Assembly: GCF_017877055.1 (NCBI RefSeq)
Contig: NZ_JAGIPG010000001.1
Span: 1,302,001 to 1,366,000 of the forward strand
Reading direction: 5' to 3'
Length of the DNA stretch: 64,000 nt
Origin: Neorhizobium galegae
Lineage (GTDB): Bacteria > Pseudomonadota > Alphaproteobacteria > Rhizobiales > Rhizobiaceae
Within the stretch, counting starts at the first letter, position 1; every line of letters begins with the position of its first letter. The notes beneath the pieces were generated by a model. That model worked only from the letters and a program-made list of their open reading frames with translations. It made no database searches and was not told the origin of the DNA. Made by a program: the position numbers and the translations under genes. Shown piece after piece: positions 26,767 to 37,442 of this stretch.

Positions 26767-27510
26767 TCAGGCCGGCAGGGTCACTTCGAAAGAGTTGGCG
26801 ATGCGGCTCTTGCCGACCTCGATGACGTGCCGCATGGCGGCGATTGCCCTGTCGGGGTCGCGCGAGGCGACCGCGTGGGCGATCCTCAGGTGGTTGGTGG
26901 CGACCTCGTCGATCTTTTCCGGCGAGGCAGCCGGAGAGGAGAGCTGGAAGGAGATGGCGAGAGCCGCCTCGATCAGCGCGCTCGCCGAGCGCATGAACGG
27001 ATTGCCCGACATGCGAGCGATGGCAAGGTGGAATTCGAGGTCCACCTTGGCGATGGTTTCCGGCGTATGGGAGAGGTCGTCGAATTTCGCGGCAATCGCG
27101 TAGAGTGCGACGATGTCGTCGCTGGAGGCGCGCAGCGCTGCAGCGGCAGCGGCCGCCGGTTCCAGCGCCATGCGCATCTCCGCGAGGTGCTCGATGAATT
27201 CGAAATCCAGTCCGGATTCGAAGCGCCAGCCGAGCACGTCCGAATCGAAGAAATTCCAGCTGGCCTTGTCGAGCACGCGGGTGCCGACCTTGGCCTTGGC
27301 TTCGACCAGCCTCTTGGCGGCGAGCGTCTTCATGGATTCGCGCAACACCGTGCGGGACACGCCGAAACGGGCGGAAAGCTCGGTGTCGCCGGGCAGCAGG
27401 GAGCCTTCCGGGATCTTGCCGGAAACGATCCCCCGGCCGAGCTCCGCCACCACATGCGCGTGGTTGCTGCGGCGCTTTCGCCCACTGATCGTCGTTTCCA
27501 GAAGTCCCAC
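26767..27510 (-). CDS. GntR-family regulator, FadR/FCD subgroup
   Basis: The 247-residue protein has an N-terminal winged helix (LGRGIVSGKIPEGSLLPGDT, ELSARFGVSRTVLRESMKTL, KVGTRV) and a C-terminal all-helical FCD ligand domain with DLEFHLAIARMSGNPF, whose His and Asp residues usually bind a metal and an organic acid or sugar acid. It begins at GTG 27510, directly abutting the yjfF stop (TGAGTG), so it is the last gene of the sugar transporter operon and probably its regulator. Sites such as TAGTC-N8-GACTA upstream of araD1 could be its operators. Confidence 0.92.
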   Translation of the reverse strand: MGLLETTISGRKRRSNHAHVVAELGRGIVSGKIPEGSLLPGDTELSARFGVSRTVLRESMKTLAAKRLVEAKAKVGTRVLDKASWNFFDSDVLGWRFESGLDFEFIEHLAEMRMALEPAAAAAAALRASSDDIVALYAIAAKFDDLSHTPETIAKVDLEFHLAIARMSGNPFMRSASALIEAALAISFQLSSPAASPEKIDEVATNHLRIAHAVASRDPDRAIAAMRHVIEVGKSRIANSFEVTLPA

Positions 27511-28497
27511 TCAGATCTCCTTCAGCCGTCCTTCGGCCAGTCGTCGGTTTGAATACCAGATGATTCCGCGCTGCAATACAATGAAGACGAAGAGCAGGAT
27601 GCCGATGACGATTTTCGTCCACCAGGACGACAGCGTGCCGTCGAAGACGATGTAGGTCTGAATCAAGCCCTGGATCAAAATCCCGATGAACGTTCCCGCG
27701 ACCAGGCCGACGCCGCCGGTGAGCAGCGTGCCGCCGATCACGACCGCCGCGATCGCATCGAGTTCGACGCCGACCGTCGCCAGCGAATAACCGGAAGAGG
27801 TGTAGAGCGTGTAGGCGATGCCGGCGAGGCCGGAGAGAAAGCCGGACAGCGCATAGATGCCGACCGTCGTGGAGCCGACGGGGACCCCCATCAGCTCGGC
27901 CGATTGCTGGCTGCCGCCGATCGCATAGACATTGGCGCCGAAGCGGGTTCGCGCCGCGACGAAGGCGCCGACGATGAACACCAGCAGCATCAGTATGGCG
28001 AGTGCCGTCAGCCGGCCGCCGCCCGGGACGCGGAAGTAGAAACCCTGGATCGCGTCGATCATCTCGTGCGAGATCGGTACCGATTCGGTCGAGATCAGAT
28101 AGGCGGCACCGCGGGCCAGGAACATGCCCGCCAGGGTGACGACAAAGGGCGGTATGCCGAGATAGCGGATCATCGCGCCCATCAGGCTGCCGAAAAGGGT
28201 CGAGATGACCAGGACGGCGGCAAAGGCGACCAGCGGATGGACGCCGAGGGAGCCGACCATGACGGCCACGAAAACGCTGGTGAACGCAATCACCGAACCG
28301 ATCGACAGATCGATGCCGCCCGAGAGGATGACGAAGGTCATGCCGACCGCGGCAATGCCGAGGAAGGCGTTGTCGGTCAGAAGATTGCCGATGACGCGCG
28401 TCGACATCATGTTCGGAAACTGCAGCACGCACAGCGCATAGGCGATGACGAAGATGCCGAGCGTGGTGACGAAGGGCAGGTTGCGGGTGTGGATCAT
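27511..28497 (-). CDS. yjfF: Sugar ABC transporter permease, YjfF type
   Basis: This 328-residue ribose-class permease has about nine to ten helices. Family motifs are GMTFVILSGGIDLSIGSVIAF and the later VELDAIAAVVIGGTLLTGGVG. Together with the YtfT-like permease upstream (4-bp overlap) it forms the membrane channel. The E. coli YtfQRT-YjfF system imports galactofuranose; rhizobial orthologues may also take arabinose or galactose. Assignment to YjfF rests on gene order and on the near-identity of the binding protein to YtfQ. Confidence 0.88.
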   Translation of the reverse strand: MIHTRNLPFVTTLGIFVIAYALCVLQFPNMMSTRVIGNLLTDNAFLGIAAVGMTFVILSGGIDLSIGSVIAFTSVFVAVMVGSLGVHPLVAFAAVLVISTLFGSLMGAMIRYLGIPPFVVTLAGMFLARGAAYLISTESVPISHEMIDAIQGFYFRVPGGGRLTALAILMLLVFIVGAFVAARTRFGANVYAIGGSQQSAELMGVPVGSTTVGIYALSGFLSGLAGIAYTLYTSSGYSLATVGVELDAIAAVVIGGTLLTGGVGLVAGTFIGILIQGLIQTYIVFDGTLSSWWTKIVIGILLFVFIVLQRGIIWYSNRRLAEGRLKEI

Positions 28498-29539
28498 CGA
28501 ACCGTTCCTTCCGCCTTATGGGACGGGTCGCGGGATACCGTCTCGGCCTTGCGCCGCGGGGTCTTGAGGAAGCCGAACAGCGCCATGATCGCCGGCGATT
28601 GCAGGGTCAGGACGACGATGATGATGCCGGCCTTGATGATCAGGTTGAATTCCGGCGGGAAGCCGGACACCAGGATGCCGGTATTGATCGACTGGATGAT
28701 CAGCGCGCCGATCAGCGATGCGGTGATCGAGAAACGCCCGCCGTTCAGCGAGGTGCCGCCGATGACGACGGCGAGGATGGCATCGAGCTCCAGCCAGAGG
28801 CCGGCATTGTTGGCATCGGCGCCGCGGATATCGGCGGTGACGATCAGGCCGGCGATGGCGGCGCAGAGGCCGGAGATCGCGTAGACGAAGAACAGCAGGA
28901 AGCGGGCCCGCACGCCGGCAAGCGTCGCTGCGCGGCGGTTGATGCCGGTCGCTTCGATCAGGAAACCGAGTGCCGAACGGCGCACCAGCAGGCCGATGAT
29001 CAGGGCGGCGCAGACCCAGATGAGGATCGGGATCGGGATGCCGGCGAGGGACCCGGAACCGAGCGCCGCGAAGCTGTCGTTGTTGAAGGTGAGGATGACG
29101 CCCTCGGTGATAAGCTGGGCGATGCCACGGCCTGCCACCATCAGGATCAGCGTGGCGATGATCGGCTGGATGTCGAGGAGGGCGACCAGGACACCATTCC
29201 AAAGGCCGCAGACGAGGCCGACGCCGAGCGAGATGAGAATGACCGCAGGAAGCGGATAATCCTTGCTGATCAGCGTTGCGGCAACCGCACCGCAGATGGC
29301 GATCACCGCGCCGATCGACAGGTCGATGCCGCGGGTGGCGATGACCAGCGTCATGCCGATCGTCAGCAGCGCGACGGGAGCGGCGCGCACCAGGATGTCG
29401 ATCAGGCTGCCATAAAGGCGGCCGTTCTGGAACGAGACGTTGAGGAAGCCTGGCGCAACCGCTGTGATCAGAGCGAGGATGACCGCGAGCGCGATGATCT
29501 GAGGTGCCAGTCGTTTCAGCCGGCGGGTGAGGCGGTTCG

Positions 29540-29543
<4 letters not shown>
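28494..29543 (-). CDS. ytfT: Sugar ABC transporter permease, YtfT type
   Basis: The 349-residue permease has the ribose-class hallmark GMTLVIATRGIDLSIGAVIA and LWLELDAILAVVIGGTSLNG. An Arg/Lys-rich N-terminus precedes the first helix. The C-terminal tail (about 25 residues) is polar and longer than in many homologues. It overlaps the ATPase gene upstream and the yjfF gene downstream by 4 bp each, so the three products are probably made in fixed proportion. Confidence 0.9.
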
Positions 29544-31066
<1,523 letters not shown>

Positions 31067-31091
31067 GCCTAAAGTCCCGCGTCTATCGAAG

Positions 31092-31168
31092 AACCGGAGC
31101 GGCGAGGGTGCACCGCTCCGGTTGCTGGAGTCGCCCGGCTCGAAGGGGGTAGGAGGTGGAGCCGGGCG
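31092..31168 (-). other. Two tandem RNA hairpins between ytfQ and ytfR
   Basis: AACCGGAGCGG (31092-31102) pairs perfectly with CCGCTCCGGTT (31113-31123). CGCCCGGCTC (31132-31141) pairs with GAGCCGGGCG (31159-31168). Neither has a T run. They lie just after the ytfQ stop on the minus strand and probably protect the ytfQ message from 3' decay and reduce read-through. Confidence 0.75.
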
Positions 31169-31176
31169 GCGGGAGG

Positions 31177-32136
31177 TCAGTAACCCAGGCCCTTCTTGGC
31201 TTCGTAGACCTTCATCGGGTCATCCTTGGCGGTATAGAGCTTCGATTCGGTCTGGATCCACTTCGGCGGAGCCTTCTTGTCCTTGAGATAGGCATTGAGG
31301 GCTTCGAAGGCGGGGCCTGCCATGTTCGGTGTCAGCTCCACTGTCGCATTGGCTTCGCCCTTGGCCATCGCCTGGAAGATGTCCGGTACGGCGTCGATCG
31401 AGACGATCTTGATGTCGGTGCCGGGCTTCAGGCCGGCTTCCTTGATCGCCTGGATGGCGCCAACCGCCATGTCGTCGTTATGGGCATAGACTGCGCAGAT
31501 GTCCTTGCCGCCGCCTTCCGCCTTGATGAAGCTTTCCATGACTTCCTTGCCCTTGGTGCGGGTGAAGTCACCGGTCTGCGAGCGGGCGATCTTGATGTTG
31601 GAATGGCCGGCGATCGCCTGTTCGAAACCCTTCTTGCGGTTGATGGCGGGCGAAGAACCGGTGGTGCCCTGAAGTTCCACGACCTTGCAGTTCTTGGAAC
31701 CGATTTCCTTGACCAGCCAGTCGCCGGCGACCTTGCCTTCGAACACCTGGTCGGAGGTGACAGCGGTCAGGTAGAGGTCCTTAGGCGATTCGATTTCGCG
31801 GTCGAGCAGGATGACCGGGATCTTTTCTTCCTTGGCTTCCTTCAGAACTGCGTCCCAGCCGGTAGCGACGACCGGGGCGATGAAGATCGCATCGACGCCC
31901 TGAGCGATGAAGCCGCGGATCGCCTTGATCTGGTTTTCCTGCTTCTGCTGTGCATCGGCAAATTTCAGGGTAACGCCGCGTTTTTCGGCTTCCTGCTTGG
32001 TGACCGTGGTTTCAGCGGCACGCCAGCCGGATTCGGATCCGATTTGCGAGAAACCGACTGTCAGGGACGCGGCGGAAACGCCGGATGCCAACGATAGGGT
32101 AAGAGCGGCTACAGCTGCCGCGAGAGCTCTTTTCAT
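31177..32136 (-). CDS. ytfQ: Sugar ABC transporter substrate-binding protein, YtfQ type
   Basis: This 319-residue periplasmic protein has a signal peptide ending near ASG-VSA-A. It is strongly similar, from memory, to E. coli YtfQ: LTVGFSQIGSESGWRAAET, AQQKQENQIKAIRGFIAQGV, DAIFIAPVVATGWDAVLKEA, SQTGDFTRTKGKEVMESFIK, VYAHNDDMAVGAIQAIKEAG and VELTPNMAGPAFEAL. YtfQ binds galactofuranose. ATG at 32136 follows GGGAGGATTTAAG. It is the first gene of the operon ytfQ, ytfR, ytfT, yjfF, gntR. Confidence 0.94.
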   Translation of the reverse strand: MKRALAAAVAALTLSLASGVSAASLTVGFSQIGSESGWRAAETTVTKQEAEKRGVTLKFADAQQKQENQIKAIRGFIAQGVDAIFIAPVVATGWDAVLKEAKEEKIPVILLDREIESPKDLYLTAVTSDQVFEGKVAGDWLVKEIGSKNCKVVELQGTTGSSPAINRKKGFEQAIAGHSNIKIARSQTGDFTRTKGKEVMESFIKAEGGGKDICAVYAHNDDMAVGAIQAIKEAGLKPGTDIKIVSIDAVPDIFQAMAKGEANATVELTPNMAGPAFEALNAYLKDKKAPPKWIQTESKLYTAKDDPMKVYEAKKGLGY

Positions 32137-32455
32137 CTTAAATCCTCCCAGAGATGAGAAAGCGAACTGACGGGTCAAGGAATGGCATATAATATTACTT
32201 TTTCAAGCGCTAATTTCGAACAAATTGTGAGAAGGGCGATATACCGCCGCTTTTGATGGGAACAATCGATTGAATCCTCGGGATAAATGGCATTCTTAAA
32301 AAGATCAGGATTACCGGAAGCGGGTTTTCTTCTCCTTGACAAGCCCGATGCCGATCCAATAGTCGTATTAATGACTACATCGGGCCAGATGGTTCTGATG
32401 GGAGGAGTGGCATGGCGGCAGGAGACGTCATGTTGGTATTGGAAGCATTTGGGTG
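32137..32455. promoter_or_regulatory. Divergent ytfQ/araD1 control region (319 bp, no gene seen)
   Basis: No convincing gene lies here. Toward araD1 there is a TTGACA box at 32336-32341, with a palindromic element TAGTC-N8-GACTA (32360-32377) overlapping the expected -10. This layout resembles GntR/FCD operators. A perfect 10-bp palindrome CAATCGATTG is at 32263-32272. An AT-rich stretch near 32188-32200 may hold the ytfQ promoter. Assignments to a specific regulator are inference. Confidence 0.6.
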
Positions 32456-33457
32456 ATGAAATCGATGTTGCGGGTTCTTCAGGTCTTGGATGGCGCTGAT
32501 GCGTCTATTGTTGTCGCATGGGATGGCGAAGGTGCTGCCCGTGCTGTCAAGGGCGTTTCGTCCACCTACGAGCTTGCCCGCCAGGCGATTGCCGCCGGCC
32601 AGACCTTGGCTCAGCGGATCGACGCGGCCGGTCTCGGCGATGTCGTCGACCTCGAAAAGGCCACGAGCGAGGGGCGCCTTGGCCTGCCGATCACCCATCC
32701 GGACCCGGCACATTTCATCGTCGCGGGCACCGGTTTGACGCATCTCGGCTCGGCCGACGGTCGCGACAAGATGCACAAGGCGGCGCAGGCGACTGAAAAG
32801 CCGACCGATTCGATGCGTATGTTCCTGATGGGCGTCGAAGGCGGCAAGCCGAAACCCGGCGAGGCCGGCGTGCAGCCGGAATGGTTCTACAAGGGCAATG
32901 GTTCTCAGCTTCGCGCCACCGGCAGCGATCTCGTGTCGCCGGCCTTCGCGCTCGATGGCGGCGAGGAGCCGGAACTGGCGGGGATCTACCTGATTGGTCC
33001 GGACGGCACGCCCTTCCGGCTGGGCTTCTGTCTCGCCAACGAATTTTCGGACCACGTGACGGAAAAGGGCAACTATCTCTGGCTCGCCCATTCCAAGCTG
33101 CGCCAGGCCGCCCTCGGCGCGGAACTTCTGGTCGGCGACCTGCCGGACCACGTGGAAGGCACATCGCGCGTGCGGCGCGGCGACGAGGTGATCTTCGAAA
33201 AGCCGTTCCTGTCCGGCGAGGCGAACATGTCGCACACGATCGCCAACCTCGAACATCATAATTTCAAATACGATATCTTCCGCCAGCCGGGCGATCTGCA
33301 TGTGCATTTCTTCGGAACGGCGACGCTGTCGTTCTCCGAGGGAATCAAGACGGAGCCGGGCGACGTTTTCGAGATTTCCGCGGCCCCCTTCAAGCTGCCG
33401 CTCGTCAACCGGCTGACTGTCGCGGCGGATGCGCCCGTGACGATCAAGAAGCTCTGA
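32456..33457 (+). CDS. araD1: AraD1/GguC-family protein (putative 2-keto-3-deoxy-L-arabonate dehydratase)
   Basis: This is a 333-residue FAH-superfamily protein. Recognisable segments are HFIVAGTGLTHLGSADGRDK, KPGEAGVQPEWFYKGNG, GFCLANEFSDHVTEKGNYLW and IFRQPGDLHVHFFGTATLS. The family (GguC in Agrobacterium) has been linked to sugar-acid catabolism, with a proposed role in dehydrating 2-keto-3-deoxyarabonate. Its place just before a sugar 1-dehydrogenase and an arabonate dehydratase supports that. ATG at 32456 is chosen; GTG at 32453 and ATG at 32465 are possible. It ends 7 bp before the next gene. Confidence 0.88.
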   Translation: MKSMLRVLQVLDGADASIVVAWDGEGAARAVKGVSSTYELARQAIAAGQTLAQRIDAAGLGDVVDLEKATSEGRLGLPITHPDPAHFIVAGTGLTHLGSADGRDKMHKAAQATEKPTDSMRMFLMGVEGGKPKPGEAGVQPEWFYKGNGSQLRATGSDLVSPAFALDGGEEPELAGIYLIGPDGTPFRLGFCLANEFSDHVTEKGNYLWLAHSKLRQAALGAELLVGDLPDHVEGTSRVRRGDEVIFEKPFLSGEANMSHTIANLEHHNFKYDIFRQPGDLHVHFFGTATLSFSEGIKTEPGDVFEISAAPFKLPLVNRLTVAADAPVTIKKL

Positions 33458-33464
33458 GGCGGCC

Positions 33465-34391
33465 ATGGCTCCCATCCGCATCGCCATCGTCGGGCTTGGA
33501 AAGATCGCCAGGGATCAGCATCTCGGCGCGATCGAAGCGACCGACGGCATCGAACTCGTGGCAGTCGCCAGCCGCCACGCCAAGCTCGAGGACATCGCCT
33601 GTTTCCATGAGATCGGCGATCTGCTCGCCTCGGACGTCGCGTTCGATGCGGTCTCTCTCTGTACGCCGCCAGTAGGGCGCTTCGAGCAGGCAAAGGCGGC
33701 ACTCGAAGCCGGCAAGCATGTGATGCTCGAAAAGCCGCCGGGTGCGACGCTTTCGGAAGTCTACGCGCTGGAGAAGCTCGCCAAGGAAAAAGGCGTCTCG
33801 CTGTTTTCAACCTGGCATTCGCGCGCGGCTGCTGCTGTCGAGCCGGCGCGGGCGCTGCTTGCCAAACGCAGGATTCGCAGCGTCGCGGTGGAATGGAAGG
33901 AAGACGTCCGTCATTGGCATCCCGGCCAGGCCTGGATCTGGGAGCCGGGCGGCCTCGGCGTCTTCGATCCCGGCATCAACGCGCTGTCGATCGTCACGCG
34001 CATCCTGCCGGAGAGCTTTCACCTCACCCGTTCCGAATTGACCTTCCCGGCCGACCGGGCGGCGCCGATTGCGGCAAGCCTCTCGTTCGAGACCGACGGT
34101 GGCGTTCCGGTCTCTGCCGAATTCGACTGGCGCCAGACCGGGCCGCAGACCTGGGATATCCGCGTCGAGACCGACGAGGGTCCGATCGTTCTGACCCATG
34201 GCGGCAGCCGCCTTTTCGTCGATGGCAAAAGCGCGATCGTCGAGGAAGACAGGGAATACCGCAATCTCTATCGTGATTTCGTGGCGCTTGTGGCCGAAGG
34301 CCGCAGTGACACCGATTTCTCGCCGCTGGTGCATGTCGCCGATGCCTTTATGCTGGGCCGGCGCATTCAAACAGACGTATTTGAGGACTGA
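33465..34391 (+). CDS. Gfo/Idh/MocA oxidoreductase, L-arabinose/D-galactose 1-dehydrogenase-like
   Basis: The 308-residue NAD(P)-dependent enzyme has an N-terminal Rossmann fold ([15 protein letters not shown]), [20 protein letters not shown], the family motif [14 protein letters not shown], and a C-terminal beta-sheet domain beginning near [18 protein letters not shown]. It is expected to oxidise the aldose to its lactone, the first step of the non-phosphorylating arabinose or galactose route. It overlaps the arabonate dehydratase gene by a TGATG junction. No lactonase gene is seen nearby; hydrolysis may be spontaneous or encoded elsewhere. Confidence 0.88.
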   Translation: MAPIRIAIVGLGKIARDQHLGAIEATDGIELVAVASRHAKLEDIACFHEIGDLLASDVAFDAVSLCTPPVGRFEQAKAALEAGKHVMLEKPPGATLSEVYALEKLAKEKGVSLFSTWHSRAAAAVEPARALLAKRRIRSVAVEWKEDVRHWHPGQAWIWEPGGLGVFDPGINALSIVTRILPESFHLTRSELTFPADRAAPIAASLSFETDGGVPVSAEFDWRQTGPQTWDIRVETDEGPIVLTHGGSRLFVDGKSAIVEEDREYRNLYRDFVALVAEGRSDTDFSPLVHVADAFMLGRRIQTDVFED

Positions 34392-34393
34392 TG

Positions 34394-36238
34394 ATGACCA
34401 ATTCCGAAAACGTAACCTCGAACGAGATCGCCGAAACCGACAAGGGTCGCCAGGCGGCCAGAAAGCTCCGCTCTCGCGCATGGTTCGACAACCCGTCGAA
34501 TGTCGACATGACGGCGCTCTATCTCGAGCGCTACATGAATTTCGGTCTCAGCCAGGCCGAACTGCAATCCGACCGGCCGATCATCGGCATCGCCCAGACG
34601 GGTTCCGATCTTTCGCCGTGCAATCGGCATCACCTGGAACTGGCACATCGTCTGCGCGAGGGTATCCGCGAGGCAGGCGGCATCGCCATCGAATTCCCGG
34701 TGCACCCCATCCAGGAAACGGGCAAGCGTCCAACCGCCGGCCTTGACCGCAACCTTGCCTATCTCGGCCTCGTGGAAGTGCTCTACGGCTATCCGCTCGA
34801 TGGCGTCGTTTTGACGATCGGCTGCGACAAGACCACGCCGGCCTGTCTGATGGCGGCGGCCACCGTCAACATTCCGGCGATCGCGCTGTCGGTCGGTCCG
34901 ATGCTGAACGGCTGGTTCCGCGGCGAGCGCACCGGCTCCGGCACCATCGTCTGGAAGGCGCGCGAGCTGCTGGCCAAGGGCGAGATCGACTATGCGGGCT
35001 TCGTGAAGCTCGTCGCCTCCTCGGCGCCGTCCACCGGCTATTGCAACACGATGGGTACGGCAACCACGATGAATTCGCTTGCCGAAGCGCTCGGCATGCA
35101 GCTTCCGGGTTCGGCGGCGATCCCGGCGCCCTATCGCGACCGGCAGGAAGTCTCCTATCTGACCGGCCTTCGCATCGTCGAGATGGTCAAGGAAGACCTG
35201 AAGCCCTCCGATATTCTCACCAAGGAAGCCTTCATCAACGCCATCCGCGTCAATTCGGCGATCGGCGGTTCGACCAATGCGCCGATCCATCTGAACGCGC
35301 TCGCCCGTCACATCGGCGTGGAGCTCACGGTCGACGACTGGCAGGCCTACGGCGAGGAAGTGCCGCTGCTCGTCAATCTGCAGCCGGCCGGCGAATATCT
35401 CGGCGAGGACTATTATCATGCAGGCGGTGTTCCGGCCGTCGTCAACCAGCTGATGACCCAGGGCCTCATCCATGAGGACGCGATGACGGTCAACGGCAAG
35501 ACCATCGGCGAGAACTGCCGTGGCGCGATCATCGAAGACGAGAAGGTCATCCGCCGCTATGACGAACCTTTGAAGGCCCATGCTGGCTTCCGGGTGCTGC
35601 GCGGCAACCTGTTCTCGTCGGCGATCATGAAGACCAGCGTCATCTCGCCGGAATTCCGCCAGCGTTATCTTTCCAACCCGAACGATCCGGAGGCCTTCGA
35701 GGGCAGGGCGGTCGTGTTCGACGGGCCGGAGGATTACCATCACCGGATCGACGATCCGTCGCTTGAAATCGACGCGCATACGGTCCTGTTCATGCGCGGC
35801 GCCGGCCCGATCGGGTATCCGGGTGCGGCCGAAGTCGTCAACATGCGCGCGCCGGACTATCTCCTGAAGCAGGGTATCTCGTCGCTTGCCTGCATCGGCG
35901 ACGGTCGCCAGTCGGGAACGTCGGGCAGCCCCTCGATCCTCAACGCTTCACCGGAAGCTGCCGCTGGCGGTGGTCTTGCCATCCTGCGGACCGGGGACCG
36001 CGTGCGCATCGATGTCGGTCGCGGCACCGCGGACATCCTGATCTCCGACGAGGAGATGGCCGAGCGCCGCAAGGCCCTGGAGGCTGACGGAGGTTACCAG
36101 TACCCGAAGCATCAGACGCCCTGGCAGGAAATCCAGCGCAACTATGTCGGCCAGCTCGAAACCGGCGCAGTTCTGGAGCCGGCCGTCAAATACCAGCGGA
36201 TTGCCCAGACCAACGGCATTCCGCGCGACAATCACTGA
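34394..36238 (+). CDS. L-arabonate dehydratase (IlvD/Edd family, Fe-S)
   Basis: This is a dehydratase of about 614 residues in the IlvD/EDD family. Three cysteines sit in cluster-binding motifs: [26 protein letters not shown] and [18 protein letters not shown]. Metal-site and C-terminal motifs include [35 protein letters not shown] and [14 protein letters not shown]. The length and sequence match the rhizobial sugar-acid dehydratases that turn L-arabonate (and related acids) into the 2-keto-3-deoxy acid. ATG at 34394 has GAGG seven bases upstream; the overlapping ATG at 34391 is an alternative. The next gene is chvE. Confidence 0.92.
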   Translation: MTNSENVTSNEIAETDKGRQAARKLRSRAWFDNPSNVDMTALYLERYMNFGLSQAELQSDRPIIGIAQTGSDLSPCNRHHLELAHRLREGIREAGGIAIEFPVHPIQETGKRPTAGLDRNLAYLGLVEVLYGYPLDGVVLTIGCDKTTPACLMAAATVNIPAIALSVGPMLNGWFRGERTGSGTIVWKARELLAKGEIDYAGFVKLVASSAPSTGYCNTMGTATTMNSLAEALGMQLPGSAAIPAPYRDRQEVSYLTGLRIVEMVKEDLKPSDILTKEAFINAIRVNSAIGGSTNAPIHLNALARHIGVELTVDDWQAYGEEVPLLVNLQPAGEYLGEDYYHAGGVPAVVNQLMTQGLIHEDAMTVNGKTIGENCRGAIIEDEKVIRRYDEPLKAHAGFRVLRGNLFSSAIMKTSVISPEFRQRYLSNPNDPEAFEGRAVVFDGPEDYHHRIDDPSLEIDAHTVLFMRGAGPIGYPGAAEVVNMRAPDYLLKQGISSLACIGDGRQSGTSGSPSILNASPEAAAGGGLAILRTGDRVRIDVGRGTADILISDEEMAERRKALEADGGYQYPKHQTPWQEIQRNYVGQLETGAVLEPAVKYQRIAQTNGIPRDNH

Positions 36239-36244
36239 CCTTTC

Positions 36245-36302
36245 GGTCCCCAGGGCGGCGGGGACCGCCCTTATACAAGATTGGCGGCTCGAAGGGAGCC
36301 GC
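36245..36302 (+). other. Two RNA hairpins between the dehydratase gene and chvE
   Basis: GGTCCCC (36245-36251) pairs with GGGGACC (36260-36266), and GCGGCTC (36284-36290) with GAGCCGC (36296-36302). There is no T run. The second lies close to the chvE ribosome site (AAAGGAGGAG, about 36306-36315) and could affect its translation or mark a processing point. Confidence 0.55.
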
Positions 36303-36321
36303 TCCAAAGGAGGAGTAATCC

Positions 36322-37386
36322 ATGCGAATGTTCAAATATCTCGCGACCGCAGCCATGCTGGCTGGTATGGTCATCGCGGCTCCGGCCAGCGCCCAGGAAA
36401 AGGGCCTCGTCGGCGTCGCCATGCCGACCAAGTCTTCCGCCCGCTGGATCGCGGACGGCGATAACATGGTCAAGGTTCTGAAAGAGCGCGGTTACAAGAC
36501 CGATCTTCAGTACGCTGAAGACGATATCCCGAACCAGCTCGCGCAGATCGAAAACATGATCACCAAGGGCGCCAAGGTTCTCGTCATCGCCTCGATCGAC
36601 GGCACGACGCTTTCCGACGTGTTGCAGCAGGCCGCCGACCAGAAGATCAAGGTCATCGCCTATGACCGCCTGATCCGCGATACCCCGAACGTCAGCTACT
36701 ACGCCACCTTCGACAATTTCCAGGTCGGCGTCCAGCAGGCGACTTCGCTGGTGAAGGGTCTCAAGGCCGACACCGAAAAGGGGCCGTTCAACATCGAGCT
36801 CTTCGGCGGCTCGCCGGACGACAACAACGCCTTCTTCTTCTACAACGGCGCAATGAGCGTGCTTCAGCCGCTGATCGACAAGGGCGTGCTGAAGGTCGGC
36901 TCCGGCCAGGTCGGCATGGACAAGGTCGCAACGCTGCGCTGGGACCCGGCAACCGCCCAGGCCCGCATGGACGCGATCCTCTCCTCAACCTATTCCGGCA
37001 AGAAGCTGGACGGCGTTCTGTCTCCCTATGACGGCATCTCGATCGGCATCCTGTCGTCGCTGAAGGGCGTCGGTTACGGTTCGGGCGGTCAGGCGATGCC
37101 GATCGTTACCGGCCAGGATGCTGAAGTTCCGTCCGTCAAGTCGATCATTGCCGGCGAACAGTATTCGACGATCTTCAAGGACACCCGCGATCTTGCCAAG
37201 GTCACCGTCGACATGGTCGATGCTGCGATGAGCGGCAAGGAGCCTGTTGTCAACGACACCAAGACCTATGACAACGGCAAGAAGGTCGTTCCGTCATACC
37301 TCCTGAAGCCGGTCGTGGTTGACAAGACCAACTGGAAGCAGGTTCTGGTGGATGGCGGTTACTACAAGGAATCGCAGCTTAAGTAA
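36322..37386 (+). CDS. chvE: Multiple-sugar-binding protein ChvE
   Basis: This 354-residue periplasmic protein has a signal peptide (APASA-Q, about 24 residues). The body has ChvE features: [77 protein letters not shown] and [14 protein letters not shown]. ChvE binds arabinose, galactose and other aldoses, feeds GguAB, and in Agrobacterium also signals to VirA. A strong AGGAGGAG site precedes the ATG. A terminator-like hairpin follows. A virulence role cannot be inferred here. Confidence 0.95.
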   Translation: MRMFKYLATAAMLAGMVIAAPASAQEKGLVGVAMPTKSSARWIADGDNMVKVLKERGYKTDLQYAEDDIPNQLAQIENMITKGAKVLVIASIDGTTLSDVLQQAADQKIKVIAYDRLIRDTPNVSYYATFDNFQVGVQQATSLVKGLKADTEKGPFNIELFGGSPDDNNAFFFYNGAMSVLQPLIDKGVLKVGSGQVGMDKVATLRWDPATAQARMDAILSSTYSGKKLDGVLSPYDGISIGILSSLKGVGYGSGGQAMPIVTGQDAEVPSVKSIIAGEQYSTIFKDTRDLAKVTVDMVDAAMSGKEPVVNDTKTYDNGKKVVPSYLLKPVVVDKTNWKQVLVDGGYYKESQLK

Positions 37387-37395
37387 GCCTTTTAA

Positions 37396-37432
37396 TCCGC
37401 GCGGTGGTATTCTGCCGCGCGGACCCTTTTTT
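37396..37432 (+). terminator. Attenuating terminator between chvE and gguA
   Basis: TCCGCGCGG (37396-37404) and CCGCGCGGA (37415-37423) form a perfect 9-bp stem with a 10-nt loop, followed by CCC and six T (37427-37432). The gguA start is only 11 bp further on, so this is probably a partial terminator giving more chvE than gguAB transcript. Confidence 0.82.
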
Positions 37433-37442
37433 CGGAGTGATC

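Noticed and set aside
36322..37386. Reading chvE as evidence of a virulence (vir) region
   Set aside because: ChvE homologues are widespread sugar-binding proteins in rhizobia, and no vir genes or T-DNA borders are visible here.
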